This document shows positions 17,297 to 25,096 of a stretch of 55,684 nucleotides of DNA, one piece after another. The notes under the pieces are model-generated. The model was not told where the DNA came from, made no database searches, and worked only from the letters and a program-made list of their open reading frames with translations. Origin of the DNA: Chloroflexota bacterium (lineage in GTDB: Bacteria; Chloroflexota; Ktedonobacteria; Ktedonobacterales; Ktedonobacteraceae); assembly GCA_902810755.1 (NCBI GenBank), contig CADDYT010000025.1:1-55684 (forward strand), read 5' to 3'. A program made the translations under genes and the position numbers. Positions within the stretch are counted from its first letter, which is position 1. Every line of letters starts with the position of its first letter.

Positions 17297-19915
17297 TTGA
17301 GACTCACAGTCTGGTCTCTCGGGGAAAAATTTATTATCGCGGCCACCATAACGCTTTTGTTCTGCGTTCTGCTATTTTCGGTAGCGGCAGTGAGCCTGCT
17401 GAAGTATCATCTTGAGCGCGAAGCAAAAAGTGACGTTCTCGCGCACCTTCAAATAACCAGACAGGCATACATAGCCGAAAGCGAAGCCCTGGTGCGGGCA
17501 GTAACGCTCGCCGCCCATAACGATACCGTTTTATCATTTGCTCAGACCGGTATTTCCACTGCGGGAGCCATTATGGCCCTGAGCGAGCTGCAAGCGCAAT
17601 CAAATTTCTCCGCCATCGCGGTATATTCTTCCCACAGGCAGAAACGCACGCCCCCACTGGGAAATACTACGATCACCATTCCCACATCTTTGCTTAATCA
17701 GGCGTTGTCAGGGCAGGCGGCCACGATGCTGCTCCAGACAACGAGTGGTGACGATACCGTCTGGGTGTTGAGCGTCGCCGCCCCGGTTGCTGGCAGAGGC
17801 GGGAATGTGGTCGGCGCGCTGGTGGGCGAGAAACTGCTGCATGCCGTTTTCACAGACCTGCCAGTGGAAAGCGATCAGGGGCAGGAACTGGCTTTCTGCG
17901 CGGGCGGGACCATCCAGGATAGCAGCTTGAAGGAGATGCACCACGCGCACTCCATCGATGACGGTGTCTTCTGCTCCCCCGGTAGCACCAGATTCCAGGT
18001 CAATGGACAGACCTACCTCACGCAGGCCGATACCGTCGCGGCCAGCCAGCAACTGGCCGGTACACCCTCGCTGGTAATTGTGGATGTCGAGCCGTTATAT
18101 AACATCAATGAGTATCTGGGGCGCAACCTCCCGGCGCTGCTCGCGCTGGCCGCGTTCAGCTTCCTGCTTGCTATTGTGAGCCTGATCTTCATTACACGCC
18201 ACTTCCTGACACGCCCGCTGCGCCGGATTCAGCGCCGTGTGGCCGCGCTGGTCGCCGCCAGCAACGCAAGCATGGCCCCGGCTGCTACTATCAAGACCGA
18301 TGAACTGAGTGTGTTAGATCGCTCATTTCACCTGCTCTCCGAGTCGCTTTCTCTGCAGGAGCGCGAGAGCCAGGCGATTACGAAGCAGATGGAAGACCTG
18401 CTTATTATGAGCGATGCGCTGATCTCGACGCTCGACCTGGAACACCTGCTGGGCGAGATCGTTTCGCGTCTGGGCCACCTGATGGAGGCGCAACACGTCT
18501 CGTTGCTGCTCTACGGACGCGAAATGCTCTCTCCCTGGGCGGTGGCGCAATGGTCGGCAACGGCCTCAGCGCCCGGCACGAACGGCAGTGGAAGCGGGGA
18601 GACGGGGCCTTTTTCCGGTCTGGCCACCAGCCATTCGGGCCAGCACGGAGCGGTGACGGTGCATGCCGACCCGGATGGCGATATCACGATGGCCGCCACC
18701 ACCAAGATGGCTGCCGTCCCTTCGCCCCTGCCGCGTTCCAGCGGCAAACGCAGCGCCGTGCGCGCCCCGAAAGCGCAGCCCGAATCGCCCTATGGCCTGC
18801 GCCGCCCACGCATCCCCCGTCCGGCCCTGCGCGACCTCGATATGATGCTGGCCCGGCTGGCAATGCAAAAGCAGCGCATTGCCTACGGGGAAGATATTTC
18901 CGCCATTTATCGCGAGCGCAGCGAAGCCTGGGTGCAACTGGCGCTCGAAGCCGGCTATGGCTCTGTGATCGCCGTTCCCCTGCTGCTGCAAGATCAATCC
19001 ATCGGCGCATTTATCCTCTATTCCGATAAGCCGCATCAGATCAGCGACCGCGACAAGTTCCTGTTGAGTACGGCGGCCATTCAGGCAACGATTGCGATTC
19101 AGAACGCGCTGCTCTTCGCCGAAGTCAAGGACAAAAATGCGGCCCTTGAGCGGGTCAACCACCTGAAATCACAATTTCTGGCTACCGTCACCCATGAATT
19201 ACGTACCCCTCTGCATAGCATTATCAGTTATGGTTCGTTATTATTAGATGGGTTTGTCGACGGAGAACTGACGCCGGAGCAGGAAGAACACCTGCAGTTC
19301 ATCGTGCAACGGGCCGAGGACCTCAAAACCCTGGTGAATGACATGCTTGACCTCTCGAAAATCGAGGCGGACCGGCTGGAAGTCACCGTCAGGCCGCTGG
19401 CGCTGGAAGCCTGCCTGCGCGACGTGGTGAGCCAGTTGAAGCCGCTGGCGGACCAGAAGGGGTTATGGCTTGAATTGAAGGTGGATGAAGGATTGCCAAT
19501 GGCGCTGGCCGACAGCCAGCGCGTCGGGCAGGTCGCGACCAATCTTGTCTCGAATGCATTGAAGTTTACGAAGCAGGGCGGCGTGACCATTGCCTGTTCG
19601 CTGCTGGACAACTACGATATGCTGCGTGTCGCGGTGCATGACACGGGTATCGGCATCTCTCCGGCGGCGCTTGGCTACATCTTTGAAGCATTCCGGCAGG
19701 CCGACGGCAGCACCACTCGCCAGTTTGGCGGCACCGGCCTCGGCCTGACAATTGCCCGCAAGTTGATTGAGTTACAGGGCGGCGAAGTTGCCGTGGAAAG
19801 CATCGTGGGCCAGGGTTCGACCTTCTCGTTTACCCTGCCCATCGCCCAGTCTCCAGGAGCCAGACCCGTGAGCAACTTCACCCTGCCAGTAGAGAATGGA
19901 CAGCAGACAACATGA
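17297..19915 (+). CDS. membrane sensor histidine kinase with GAF domain
   Basis: Encodes about 872 residues. Membrane segments at about 11-35 and 278-299 flank a 240-residue extracytoplasmic sensor, probably Cache-like. A HAMP-like stretch (RPLRRIQRRVAALVAASN) follows, then a GAF domain interrupted by a Gly/Ser/Pro-rich insert. The kinase core has the H-box ATVTHELRTPLHSI with His633, N-box VATNLVSNALKFT, DTGIGIS, and GGTGLGLTIARKL. Autophosphorylation at His633 and transfer to the receiver encoded next are expected. The start is set at TTG 17297, five bases past GGAAGGAG; an ATG at 17279 lies upstream of that ribosome site. The stop overlaps the receiver gene (ATGA). Confidence 0.9.
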   Translation: MRLTVWSLGEKFIIAATITLLFCVLLFSVAAVSLLKYHLEREAKSDVLAHLQITRQAYIAESEALVRAVTLAAHNDTVLSFAQTGISTAGAIMALSELQAQSNFSAIAVYSSHRQKRTPPLGNTTITIPTSLLNQALSGQAATMLLQTTSGDDTVWVLSVAAPVAGRGGNVVGALVGEKLLHAVFTDLPVESDQGQELAFCAGGTIQDSSLKEMHHAHSIDDGVFCSPGSTRFQVNGQTYLTQADTVAASQQLAGTPSLVIVDVEPLYNINEYLGRNLPALLALAAFSFLLAIVSLIFITRHFLTRPLRRIQRRVAALVAASNASMAPAATIKTDELSVLDRSFHLLSESLSLQERESQAITKQMEDLLIMSDALISTLDLEHLLGEIVSRLGHLMEAQHVSLLLYGREMLSPWAVAQWSATASAPGTNGSGSGETGPFSGLATSHSGQHGAVTVHADPDGDITMAATTKMAAVPSPLPRSSGKRSAVRAPKAQPESPYGLRRPRIPRPALRDLDMMLARLAMQKQRIAYGEDISAIYRERSEAWVQLALEAGYGSVIAVPLLLQDQSIGAFILYSDKPHQISDRDKFLLSTAAIQATIAIQNALLFAEVKDKNAALERVNHLKSQFLATVTHELRTPLHSIISYGSLLLDGFVDGELTPEQEEHLQFIVQRAEDLKTLVNDMLDLSKIEADRLEVTVRPLALEACLRDVVSQLKPLADQKGLWLELKVDEGLPMALADSQRVGQVATNLVSNALKFTKQGGVTIACSLLDNYDMLRVAVHDTGIGISPAALGYIFEAFRQADGSTTRQFGGTGLGLTIARKLIELQGGEVAVESIVGQGSTFSFTLPIAQSPGARPVSNFTLPVENGQQTT

Positions 19916-20322
19916 TAAACAGACAGCAGCAGGGCGCACCTCCCGGCTCACGCCAGCCGACCATCCTGATTGTGGAGAACGAAGCCTCTAATCGCATTCT
20001 GGTAGAGCGCGTCCTCTCGACACGCGGCTATCGCTGCCTCAGCGCCGAAAACGGCTACGAGGCATTGAGCATTCTCGATCGCGAGCCGGTCGACCTGATC
20101 CTGACCGACCTCTCCATGCCCGTCCTCGACGGCTACCAGACGGCGCAGTTGATTCGCCAGCGCCCCGGCCTCGCCAGCATCCCCATCGTGGCCGTCACCG
20201 CCTACGCCCTCAGCGACGTGAACGAACGGGCCATGCGCGTCGGCTGTACTGAGTACCTGACCAAGCCCTTCAAACCCCGCCAGTTGCTGGAAGTGGTCGA
20301 GCGACTGCTACCACCACAATAG
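19912..20322 (+). CDS. single-domain response regulator (CheY-like receiver)
   Basis: Encodes 136 residues, a receiver domain and nothing else. Phosphoacceptor Asp66 sits in LILTDLSMP, the conserved Thr in VAVTAYA and Lys118 in YLTKPFKP. The acidic pocket is VENE (Glu22, Glu24) instead of the common Asp pair. It starts inside the stop of the histidine kinase gene, so the two are coupled and form a cognate pair. With no output domain it would act by protein contact or pass phosphate on, as in hybrid phosphorelays. Confidence 0.92.
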   Translation: MINRQQQGAPPGSRQPTILIVENEASNRILVERVLSTRGYRCLSAENGYEALSILDREPVDLILTDLSMPVLDGYQTAQLIRQRPGLASIPIVAVTAYALSDVNERAMRVGCTEYLTKPFKPRQLLEVVERLLPPQ

Positions 20323-20412
20323 GAAAAACGGGCTGAGTTAGCTACTTTTCCCGAATTTTGCTATTATTTCTCATATCTATGCGACACGCTGACCGGTAAC
20401 ACACTGGCGGCA

Positions 20413-20441
20413 TGTCATGCTTTGCTGCGCTCAGCATGACA
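20413..20441. repeat. family 2 short palindrome
   Basis: TGTCATGCT (20413-20421) and AGCATGACA (20433-20441) are perfect 9-bp arms around TTGCTGCGCTC. One of several dispersed copies; between the receiver gene and pepA. Confidence 0.75.
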
Positions 20442-20522
20442 GCCGGAGACAGCCAGTAATGGCCCGCCGATCAGCCTCTTTTTCGTCGCGCGCTACCTCA
20501 AGCAGAAAGTGGGAAATGGCAA

Positions 20523-22040
20523 ATGGAATTTCAGGTTATCACTTCAGGAGTAAAAGACGTAGCATGTGATGTGCTGGTCGTGGGAGCGGTACGTGGGCAA
20601 GGCGGGCAGGTAGAACTGCCGGGAACGACCGCGACGGTGGACAACCTGCTGAACGGACTGCTTCATGAAATCAGTACCATCGAAGAATTCAAGAGCAACC
20701 TGGGAGAACTGGCCGCCGTCCACACAATGGGCAGGCTGGCAGCCAGGCGCGTGTTGCTGGTCGGCCTGGGCGAGCAGGGGAAGCTGACTTCGCAGTCCCT
20801 GCGCCGCGCCAGCGCCGTCGCGGCCCGGCAGGCGCAAAGCACGGGCGCGCGCACGCTCTGCCTCGCGCTCAACTGGAGCGGCTCTGGCATCGACGCCGAA
20901 GAGGGTGCGCAGGCCGAGGTCGAAGGCGCGCTGCTTGGTACCTATTCCTTCAGAAAGTACCAGCACAGCGAGCCACAGGGCGGCAACGGCAGGGGCATCG
21001 CGAAGGTGGAACTGCTCTCCTACGACTCGCAGCAGGCGCAGCTTCAAGAAGGCATCCGACGCGGCGTGGCGCTGGCCGAGGCAGCCAACTTCGCCCGCGA
21101 CCTCGTGAACGAGCCGCCCAATGTGATGACACCGACGGAACTGGCAAACCGCGCCGTCGCCATGGCAAAGCGCTTCGGGCTGGAATATCAGGTACTGGAT
21201 CGCCCGCAGATGGAGGAACTGGGCATGGGCGGCCTGCTCGCCGTCTCACAGGGCAGCGCGCAACCCCCGAAATTCATCATTCTGCGCTACCAGGGTGATA
21301 AAAGCACGAAGCAAGGCATGGCGCTGGTGGGCAAGGGCATCACCTTCGATACCGGTGGCATCTCTCTCAAGCCACCTGAACGCATGGACGAAATGAAGGG
21401 CGACATGGCGGGCGCGGCTGCCGTCATCGGCGCGATGCAAGCCATTGCCACACTCAAACCGCCCATCAACGTCACCGTGCTGGTGCCGACGACGGAGAAC
21501 ATGCCCGGCGGCAACGCCTATCGACCCGGCGACATCGTGCGCATCATGAACGGCAAGACCATTGAAATCGTCAATACCGACGCCGAGGGGCGCATGATCC
21601 TCTCTGACGCGCTCTCCTACGCCGTGCGCGAGGGGCTATCGCCCATCATCGACGTGGCCACGCTGACCGGCGGCATCGTCGTCGCGCTTGGCAGCGTCAT
21701 GACGGGCCTCTTCTGCAACAGCGAGCAACTCTGCCAGGAAATCATCGAAGCGGGCAAGCTCGCAGGCGAGAAATACTGGCCCATGCCGCTTGACCCGGAG
21801 TACGCCGAGCAGATCAAGAGCGATATTGCCGACATCAAGCAGACCGGCGGGCGGCCCGCTTCCTCAGTGACGGCGGCCAAAATTCTGGAAAACTTCGTCG
21901 GCAACGCGCAGTGGGCGCACCTGGACATTGCCGGTACCTTCTACGTCGAAAGCAAGAAGCCCTACCAGGAGAAAGGCGCGACCGGCACCGCCACACGCAC
22001 GCTGGCAAACCTCGCCCTGCTGCTGGCATATCAGCAGTAA
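20523..22040 (+). CDS. pepA: leucyl aminopeptidase, M17 family
   Basis: Encodes 505 residues, the normal length for PepA. The C-terminal catalytic domain has the metal and substrate motifs VGKGITFDTGGISLKP (about 271-286), DMAGAAAV, and the family signature NTDAEGRMILSDAL (about 350-363). The N-terminal domain is complete. M17 enzymes are cytoplasmic hexamers with two metal ions that remove N-terminal residues from peptides; some also bind DNA. It appears monocistronic, with a long hairpin after the stop. Confidence 0.95.
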   Translation: MEFQVITSGVKDVACDVLVVGAVRGQGGQVELPGTTATVDNLLNGLLHEISTIEEFKSNLGELAAVHTMGRLAARRVLLVGLGEQGKLTSQSLRRASAVAARQAQSTGARTLCLALNWSGSGIDAEEGAQAEVEGALLGTYSFRKYQHSEPQGGNGRGIAKVELLSYDSQQAQLQEGIRRGVALAEAANFARDLVNEPPNVMTPTELANRAVAMAKRFGLEYQVLDRPQMEELGMGGLLAVSQGSAQPPKFIILRYQGDKSTKQGMALVGKGITFDTGGISLKPPERMDEMKGDMAGAAAVIGAMQAIATLKPPINVTVLVPTTENMPGGNAYRPGDIVRIMNGKTIEIVNTDAEGRMILSDALSYAVREGLSPIIDVATLTGGIVVALGSVMTGLFCNSEQLCQEIIEAGKLAGEKYWPMPLDPEYAEQIKSDIADIKQTGGRPASSVTAAKILENFVGNAQWAHLDIAGTFYVESKKPYQEKGATGTATRTLANLALLLAYQQ

Positions 22041-22061
22041 GCGACGTGTACCCGGCAAACG

Positions 22062-22105
22062 TATGACAGAGAGAGGGGTCGTTTGCTACCCTTCTCTCTG
22101 TCATA
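22062..22105. terminator. hairpin after pepA
   Basis: TATGACAGAGAG (22062-22073) pairs with CTCTCTGTCATA (22094-22105), and six further base pairs, one of them G-T, extend the stem inwards to 18 bp. It lies 22 bases past the pepA stop. Confidence 0.6.
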
Positions 22106-22132
22106 TCCTTGCTGTGGAGAAGTCTGCGCAAA

Positions 22133-22837
22133 ATGAGTGAGATCATATCCACCGAAATCCTGGAGGAAATGGCCCGGTACTACCGGGAACGAGCCAATGA
22201 ATATGACGACTGGTTCTATCGCCGGGGTCGCTACAATGATCGGCCAGAGACCAATCCCACCTGGTTCGCCGAAGTCGATGAGGTCTTCGCCGCCCTCGAC
22301 GCGCTGCGCCTGGAGGGGGATATTCTGGAAATCGCGCCCGGTACCGGCATCTGGACGGAACGCCTGTTACGCTACGCACACTCGATTACGGCAGTTGACG
22401 CCTCGACTGAAATGATGGCCCTCAACCGGGCGCGTCTGGGCAGCGACCGCGTCACCTACGTGCAGGCCAATATTTTCGCGTGGCAGCCGACGCGCACCTA
22501 TGACGCGGTCAGCTTCAGCTTCTGGATTTCGCACGTCCCACTGGATCGCCTGCCCGCGTTTCTGCGCATGGTGGCGACGGCGCTCAGGCCCGGCGGGAAA
22601 ATCTTCTTCGTCGATGGCCGTCACGAGCCAACGGCAGCCGACCAGAGCCTGGCCCAGGAGGGCAAGCAACTACAGATGCGCACCTTGAATGATGGCCGTG
22701 CCTTCCAGATCGTGAAGAATTACTATGATCCCGCCTGGCTTGCCGACCGCTGCAAAGAGGCCGGGCTGGAGGTGACGGTGCGCCAGACCGCGACCTACCT
22801 GCTCTATGGCTGCGGTATACGCCCCGACATACTCTGA
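22133..22837 (+). CDS. class I SAM-dependent methyltransferase
   Basis: Encodes 234 residues. Motif I is ILEIAPGTGIWTERLL at about 63-78, followed by the acidic end of strand 2 in ITAVDASTEMM and the later SFSFWISHVPLDRLPAFL and LRPGGKIFFVDG. This is the common Rossmann-fold methyltransferase type. The acceptor is unknown. The ATG at 22133 is chosen, with GGAGAAG upstream; an in-frame TTG at 22109 is less likely. The gene is closely followed by a start-less fragment of an unrelated protein on the same strand. Confidence 0.85.
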   Translation: MSEIISTEILEEMARYYRERANEYDDWFYRRGRYNDRPETNPTWFAEVDEVFAALDALRLEGDILEIAPGTGIWTERLLRYAHSITAVDASTEMMALNRARLGSDRVTYVQANIFAWQPTRTYDAVSFSFWISHVPLDRLPAFLRMVATALRPGGKIFFVDGRHEPTAADQSLAQEGKQLQMRTLNDGRAFQIVKNYYDPAWLADRCKEAGLEVTVRQTATYLLYGCGIRPDIL

Positions 22838-22839
22838 TC

Positions 22840-23244
22840 GCGCCGGATGCGACCAGCAACCCTCTGGTCGACGGCATCTGCCCCAACGGGCAGAATCTGC
22901 GCAGAACCTATTACTACCTGCTCTATGACCACAACGGCCTGCCCTTCTTCCAGCCCTCCGGCTACTCGCCCACCGGCAACTTCGCCGACGGCACCTGGCC
23001 AACCGCTCTCCCTCAAGGCTGCTCAGAGTCCTCCGTCGCCTCCGTCAACAACGACGGCCTCAGCTGCGGGGGCGGGCCAGACGGCTACAATGCCCACTAC
23101 GGAGACTGGCTCCGCTCAGGAACATACAATAAAAACATCGCCAACCAGTCCAGCATCGACCTCAGCCCCGCCGTAGACAAAGCCCTGGGCTGGACGTATC
23201 CTTCTAGCGGGCTGATTCAGGTCAATGTGAGCGGGTTGCCGTAA
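22840..23244 (+). pseudogene. 3' remnant of a secreted DPBB/RlpA-like protein
   Basis: A frame of about 134 codons stays open from 22840 to a TAA at 23242-23244 but has no ATG, GTG or TTG until its very end. Its translation looks like real protein: NLRRTYYYLLYDHNGLPFFQ, TGNFADGTWPTALPQGCSES and NQSSIDLSPAVDKALGWTYP, then a closing LIQVNVSGLP. It has three cysteines and the end resembles the last strands of double-psi beta-barrel (RlpA/expansin-like) proteins, though this match is tentative. The frame runs back into the methyltransferase gene. The simplest reading is a decayed or rearranged gene whose 5' part has been lost. Confidence 0.55.
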
Positions 23245-23343
23245 ACTGACAGCCGCTCACCGTTCCTCGACAGTTCCTTTTCCGGTATGATACACTCCAT
23301 ACAGAACTGTATGGCAACGAAAGAGGAAACTGAGAGTCAATCC

Positions 23344-24027
23344 ATGGAGATTCGTATTCGGTACTTTGCTTCGTTCCGAGAAGCGACAGGGAAGAGCGAG
23401 GAGAGGCTGGAGGTGCCTGAAGGGGCAAGCGTGGAGGAGGCGCGGGCGATACTGCTCGGGCGCTATCCGCGTTTGCAGGGCATGATGGAACGCTCGCTGT
23501 GCGCGGTGAATCGCAGCTATGTTGCGCCTGAGACGCGGCTGCACGAGGGCGATGAGCTGGTATTTATTCCGCCGATGGGCGGGGGCCAGCAAAGCAGGAA
23601 GGATGAGCAGGCTATGGAACCGGTGATTCGGCTGACACGAGAGCCACTGGATCGGGCGGCGCTGATTGAGGCTGTGACGAGGCCGAGCGACGGAGGCATC
23701 GTGGTCTTCGAGGGTGTGGTGCGCGACAATGCGCGGGGCAAGCAGATTCGCTATCTTGAGTATGAAGCCTACGTGGAGATGGCGGAAGAGCAAATACGCG
23801 CCATCGTGGGCGAGGCGAAGCGGCTCTGGGGCGTGGAGCATGTCGCGGTAGCCCACCGTTTCGGGCGGCTGGAAATCGGCGAGGCCAGCGTGATTATCGT
23901 CGTGGCCGCGCCACACCGCGCCGAGGCGTTTGAGGCCTGCCGCTATATCATCGATACGCTCAAGACGACGGTTCCCATCTGGAAAAAGGAGGTCGCGACC
24001 AGCGGCGAAGAGTGGGTGGAGGGTTAG
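23344..24027 (+). CDS. MoaD-MoaE fusion, molybdopterin synthase
   Basis: Encodes 227 residues. Residues 1-81 are MoaD, a ubiquitin-like sulphur carrier (IRIRYFASFREATGKSEE, LHEGDELVFIPPMGGG). Residues about 92-227 are MoaE, with HRFGRLEIGE, APHRAEAFEAC and the active-site PIWKKE (Lys214/Lys215). Together they make molybdopterin from cyclic pyranopterin monophosphate. In separate MoaD the C-terminal GG becomes a thiocarboxylate; here GGG at 79-81 is internal, followed by a polar linker. The start at 23344 fits MoaD best; frames from 23287 add non-homologous residues. No other moa or moe genes are in the window. Confidence 0.9.
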   Translation: MEIRIRYFASFREATGKSEERLEVPEGASVEEARAILLGRYPRLQGMMERSLCAVNRSYVAPETRLHEGDELVFIPPMGGGQQSRKDEQAMEPVIRLTREPLDRAALIEAVTRPSDGGIVVFEGVVRDNARGKQIRYLEYEAYVEMAEEQIRAIVGEAKRLWGVEHVAVAHRFGRLEIGEASVIIVVAAPHRAEAFEACRYIIDTLKTTVPIWKKEVATSGEEWVEG

Positions 24028-24132
24028 CGGAGCTTACCAAAACCGGGCAAATATGGTATAGTTATAGTAATAGCACTTTTGCTTCGGTTATCCCGGCGCT
24101 TTGGATAGGTTCGGGTTTCTCTGGAGGTTTGC

Positions 24133-24969
24133 ATGAACTTATTCGAAAAGCAGGCTCAACTCAACCAGCTCTTCACGCAAAATCCCGTCAATGCGGCCTA
24201 CCTCTCCGGTTCCCTCGCGGGGCGCACTGCGTTCGGACATCTGAGCGATATCGATATTGCCATCCTCTTGATGGATCAGATCAAGTCCGATCAATTTCTC
24301 GATTACCAGATGTACTTCTTCAGCGAACTGGCGAAGCGGCTGGAGTCGGAAAGCATCGACGTGGTGATCTTGAACCAGGCATCGCTCCTGCTGAAACTGC
24401 AAGTCATCAAATACGGCCAGATTCTGTTCAGTCGCGATGAGAAGCGGCGCATTTTGTTTGAGACGAAGGCAGTCATGGACTACCTGGATTTCAAAAAATA
24501 CGATGAGCTTCAAAATCAGGCGCTGAGCCGCCGCCTGCATGGGACGATATTGCCGGTTGATAAAGACCTGATCCAGCGCCATCTCAAGCAATTGCGCGAG
24601 GCCATAACCATCCTCAATGATCTAAAGCAGACGAAGCGCGAGGAATTTACCGGCGATTATCGCGTCTACGGGCTGGCGGAGCGGTACCTGCAACTGGCGA
24701 TAGAGGCTTGCCTGCACATCTGCGGCATCCTGGTCGCCACGCTGGGGCTGCGCCGCCCCGAAGGCTATTATGAGTTGCTGAGCATCGTGGCCGCGCAACA
24801 GATCATCCCCGGCACGCTGGCCTACCGGCTCGAAATCCTGACGAACCTGCGCGAGTCGCTCGTCTACGACCCCGGCGCGCTCAGCCACGACCTGCTCTAC
24901 GACCACATCCAGCAACGCATCGGCGACCTGGAAACCTTCGCCGCCACCATCGAGGAGCGCATCAACTAA
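24133..24969 (+). CDS. fused MNT nucleotidyltransferase-HEPN (HepT/DUF86-like) protein
   Basis: Encodes 278 residues. Residues about 1-105 form a minimal nucleotidyltransferase: GSLAGRTAFGHLSDIDIAIL with Gly26-Ser27 and Asp39/Asp41, then IDVVILNQA. Residues about 125-275 resemble HepT/DUF86 HEPN proteins (RLHGTILPVDKDLIQRHLKQ, YLQLAIEACLHICG, DLLYDHIQQRIGDLETF). MntA and HepT are normally separate antitoxin and toxin genes. Here they are one chain, and the HEPN motif R-x4-H-x-Y reads RESLVYDP (Arg240, Tyr245, Pro247), so the catalytic His and target Tyr are missing. RNase activity is therefore doubtful. It is followed directly by a copy of the 95-bp repeat. Confidence 0.8.
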   Translation: MNLFEKQAQLNQLFTQNPVNAAYLSGSLAGRTAFGHLSDIDIAILLMDQIKSDQFLDYQMYFFSELAKRLESESIDVVILNQASLLLKLQVIKYGQILFSRDEKRRILFETKAVMDYLDFKKYDELQNQALSRRLHGTILPVDKDLIQRHLKQLREAITILNDLKQTKREEFTGDYRVYGLAERYLQLAIEACLHICGILVATLGLRRPEGYYELLSIVAAQQIIPGTLAYRLEILTNLRESLVYDPGALSHDLLYDHIQQRIGDLETFAATIEERIN

Positions 24970-25057
24970 AGCGAGGTTGGTAAGGATTGAGCTGCCAGGC
25001 GAGCGCCAGGGCCGGGGCGGCCCTGCTCGCTCCATGTCGCTGAACCGCGCTGTAGAG
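24967..25057 (+). repeat. 95-bp dispersed repeat, copy A
   Basis: Starts at the stop codon of the MNT-HEPN gene (TAAAGCGAGGTTGGTAAGG). It ends near GAACCGCGCTGTAG. Copies B (33231) and C (39852) match it along nearly the whole length. Confidence 0.75.
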
Positions 25058-25096
25058 AGAAGGCGGGGCCGCTTGCCCTGCCTTCTCTCCAGTCGA

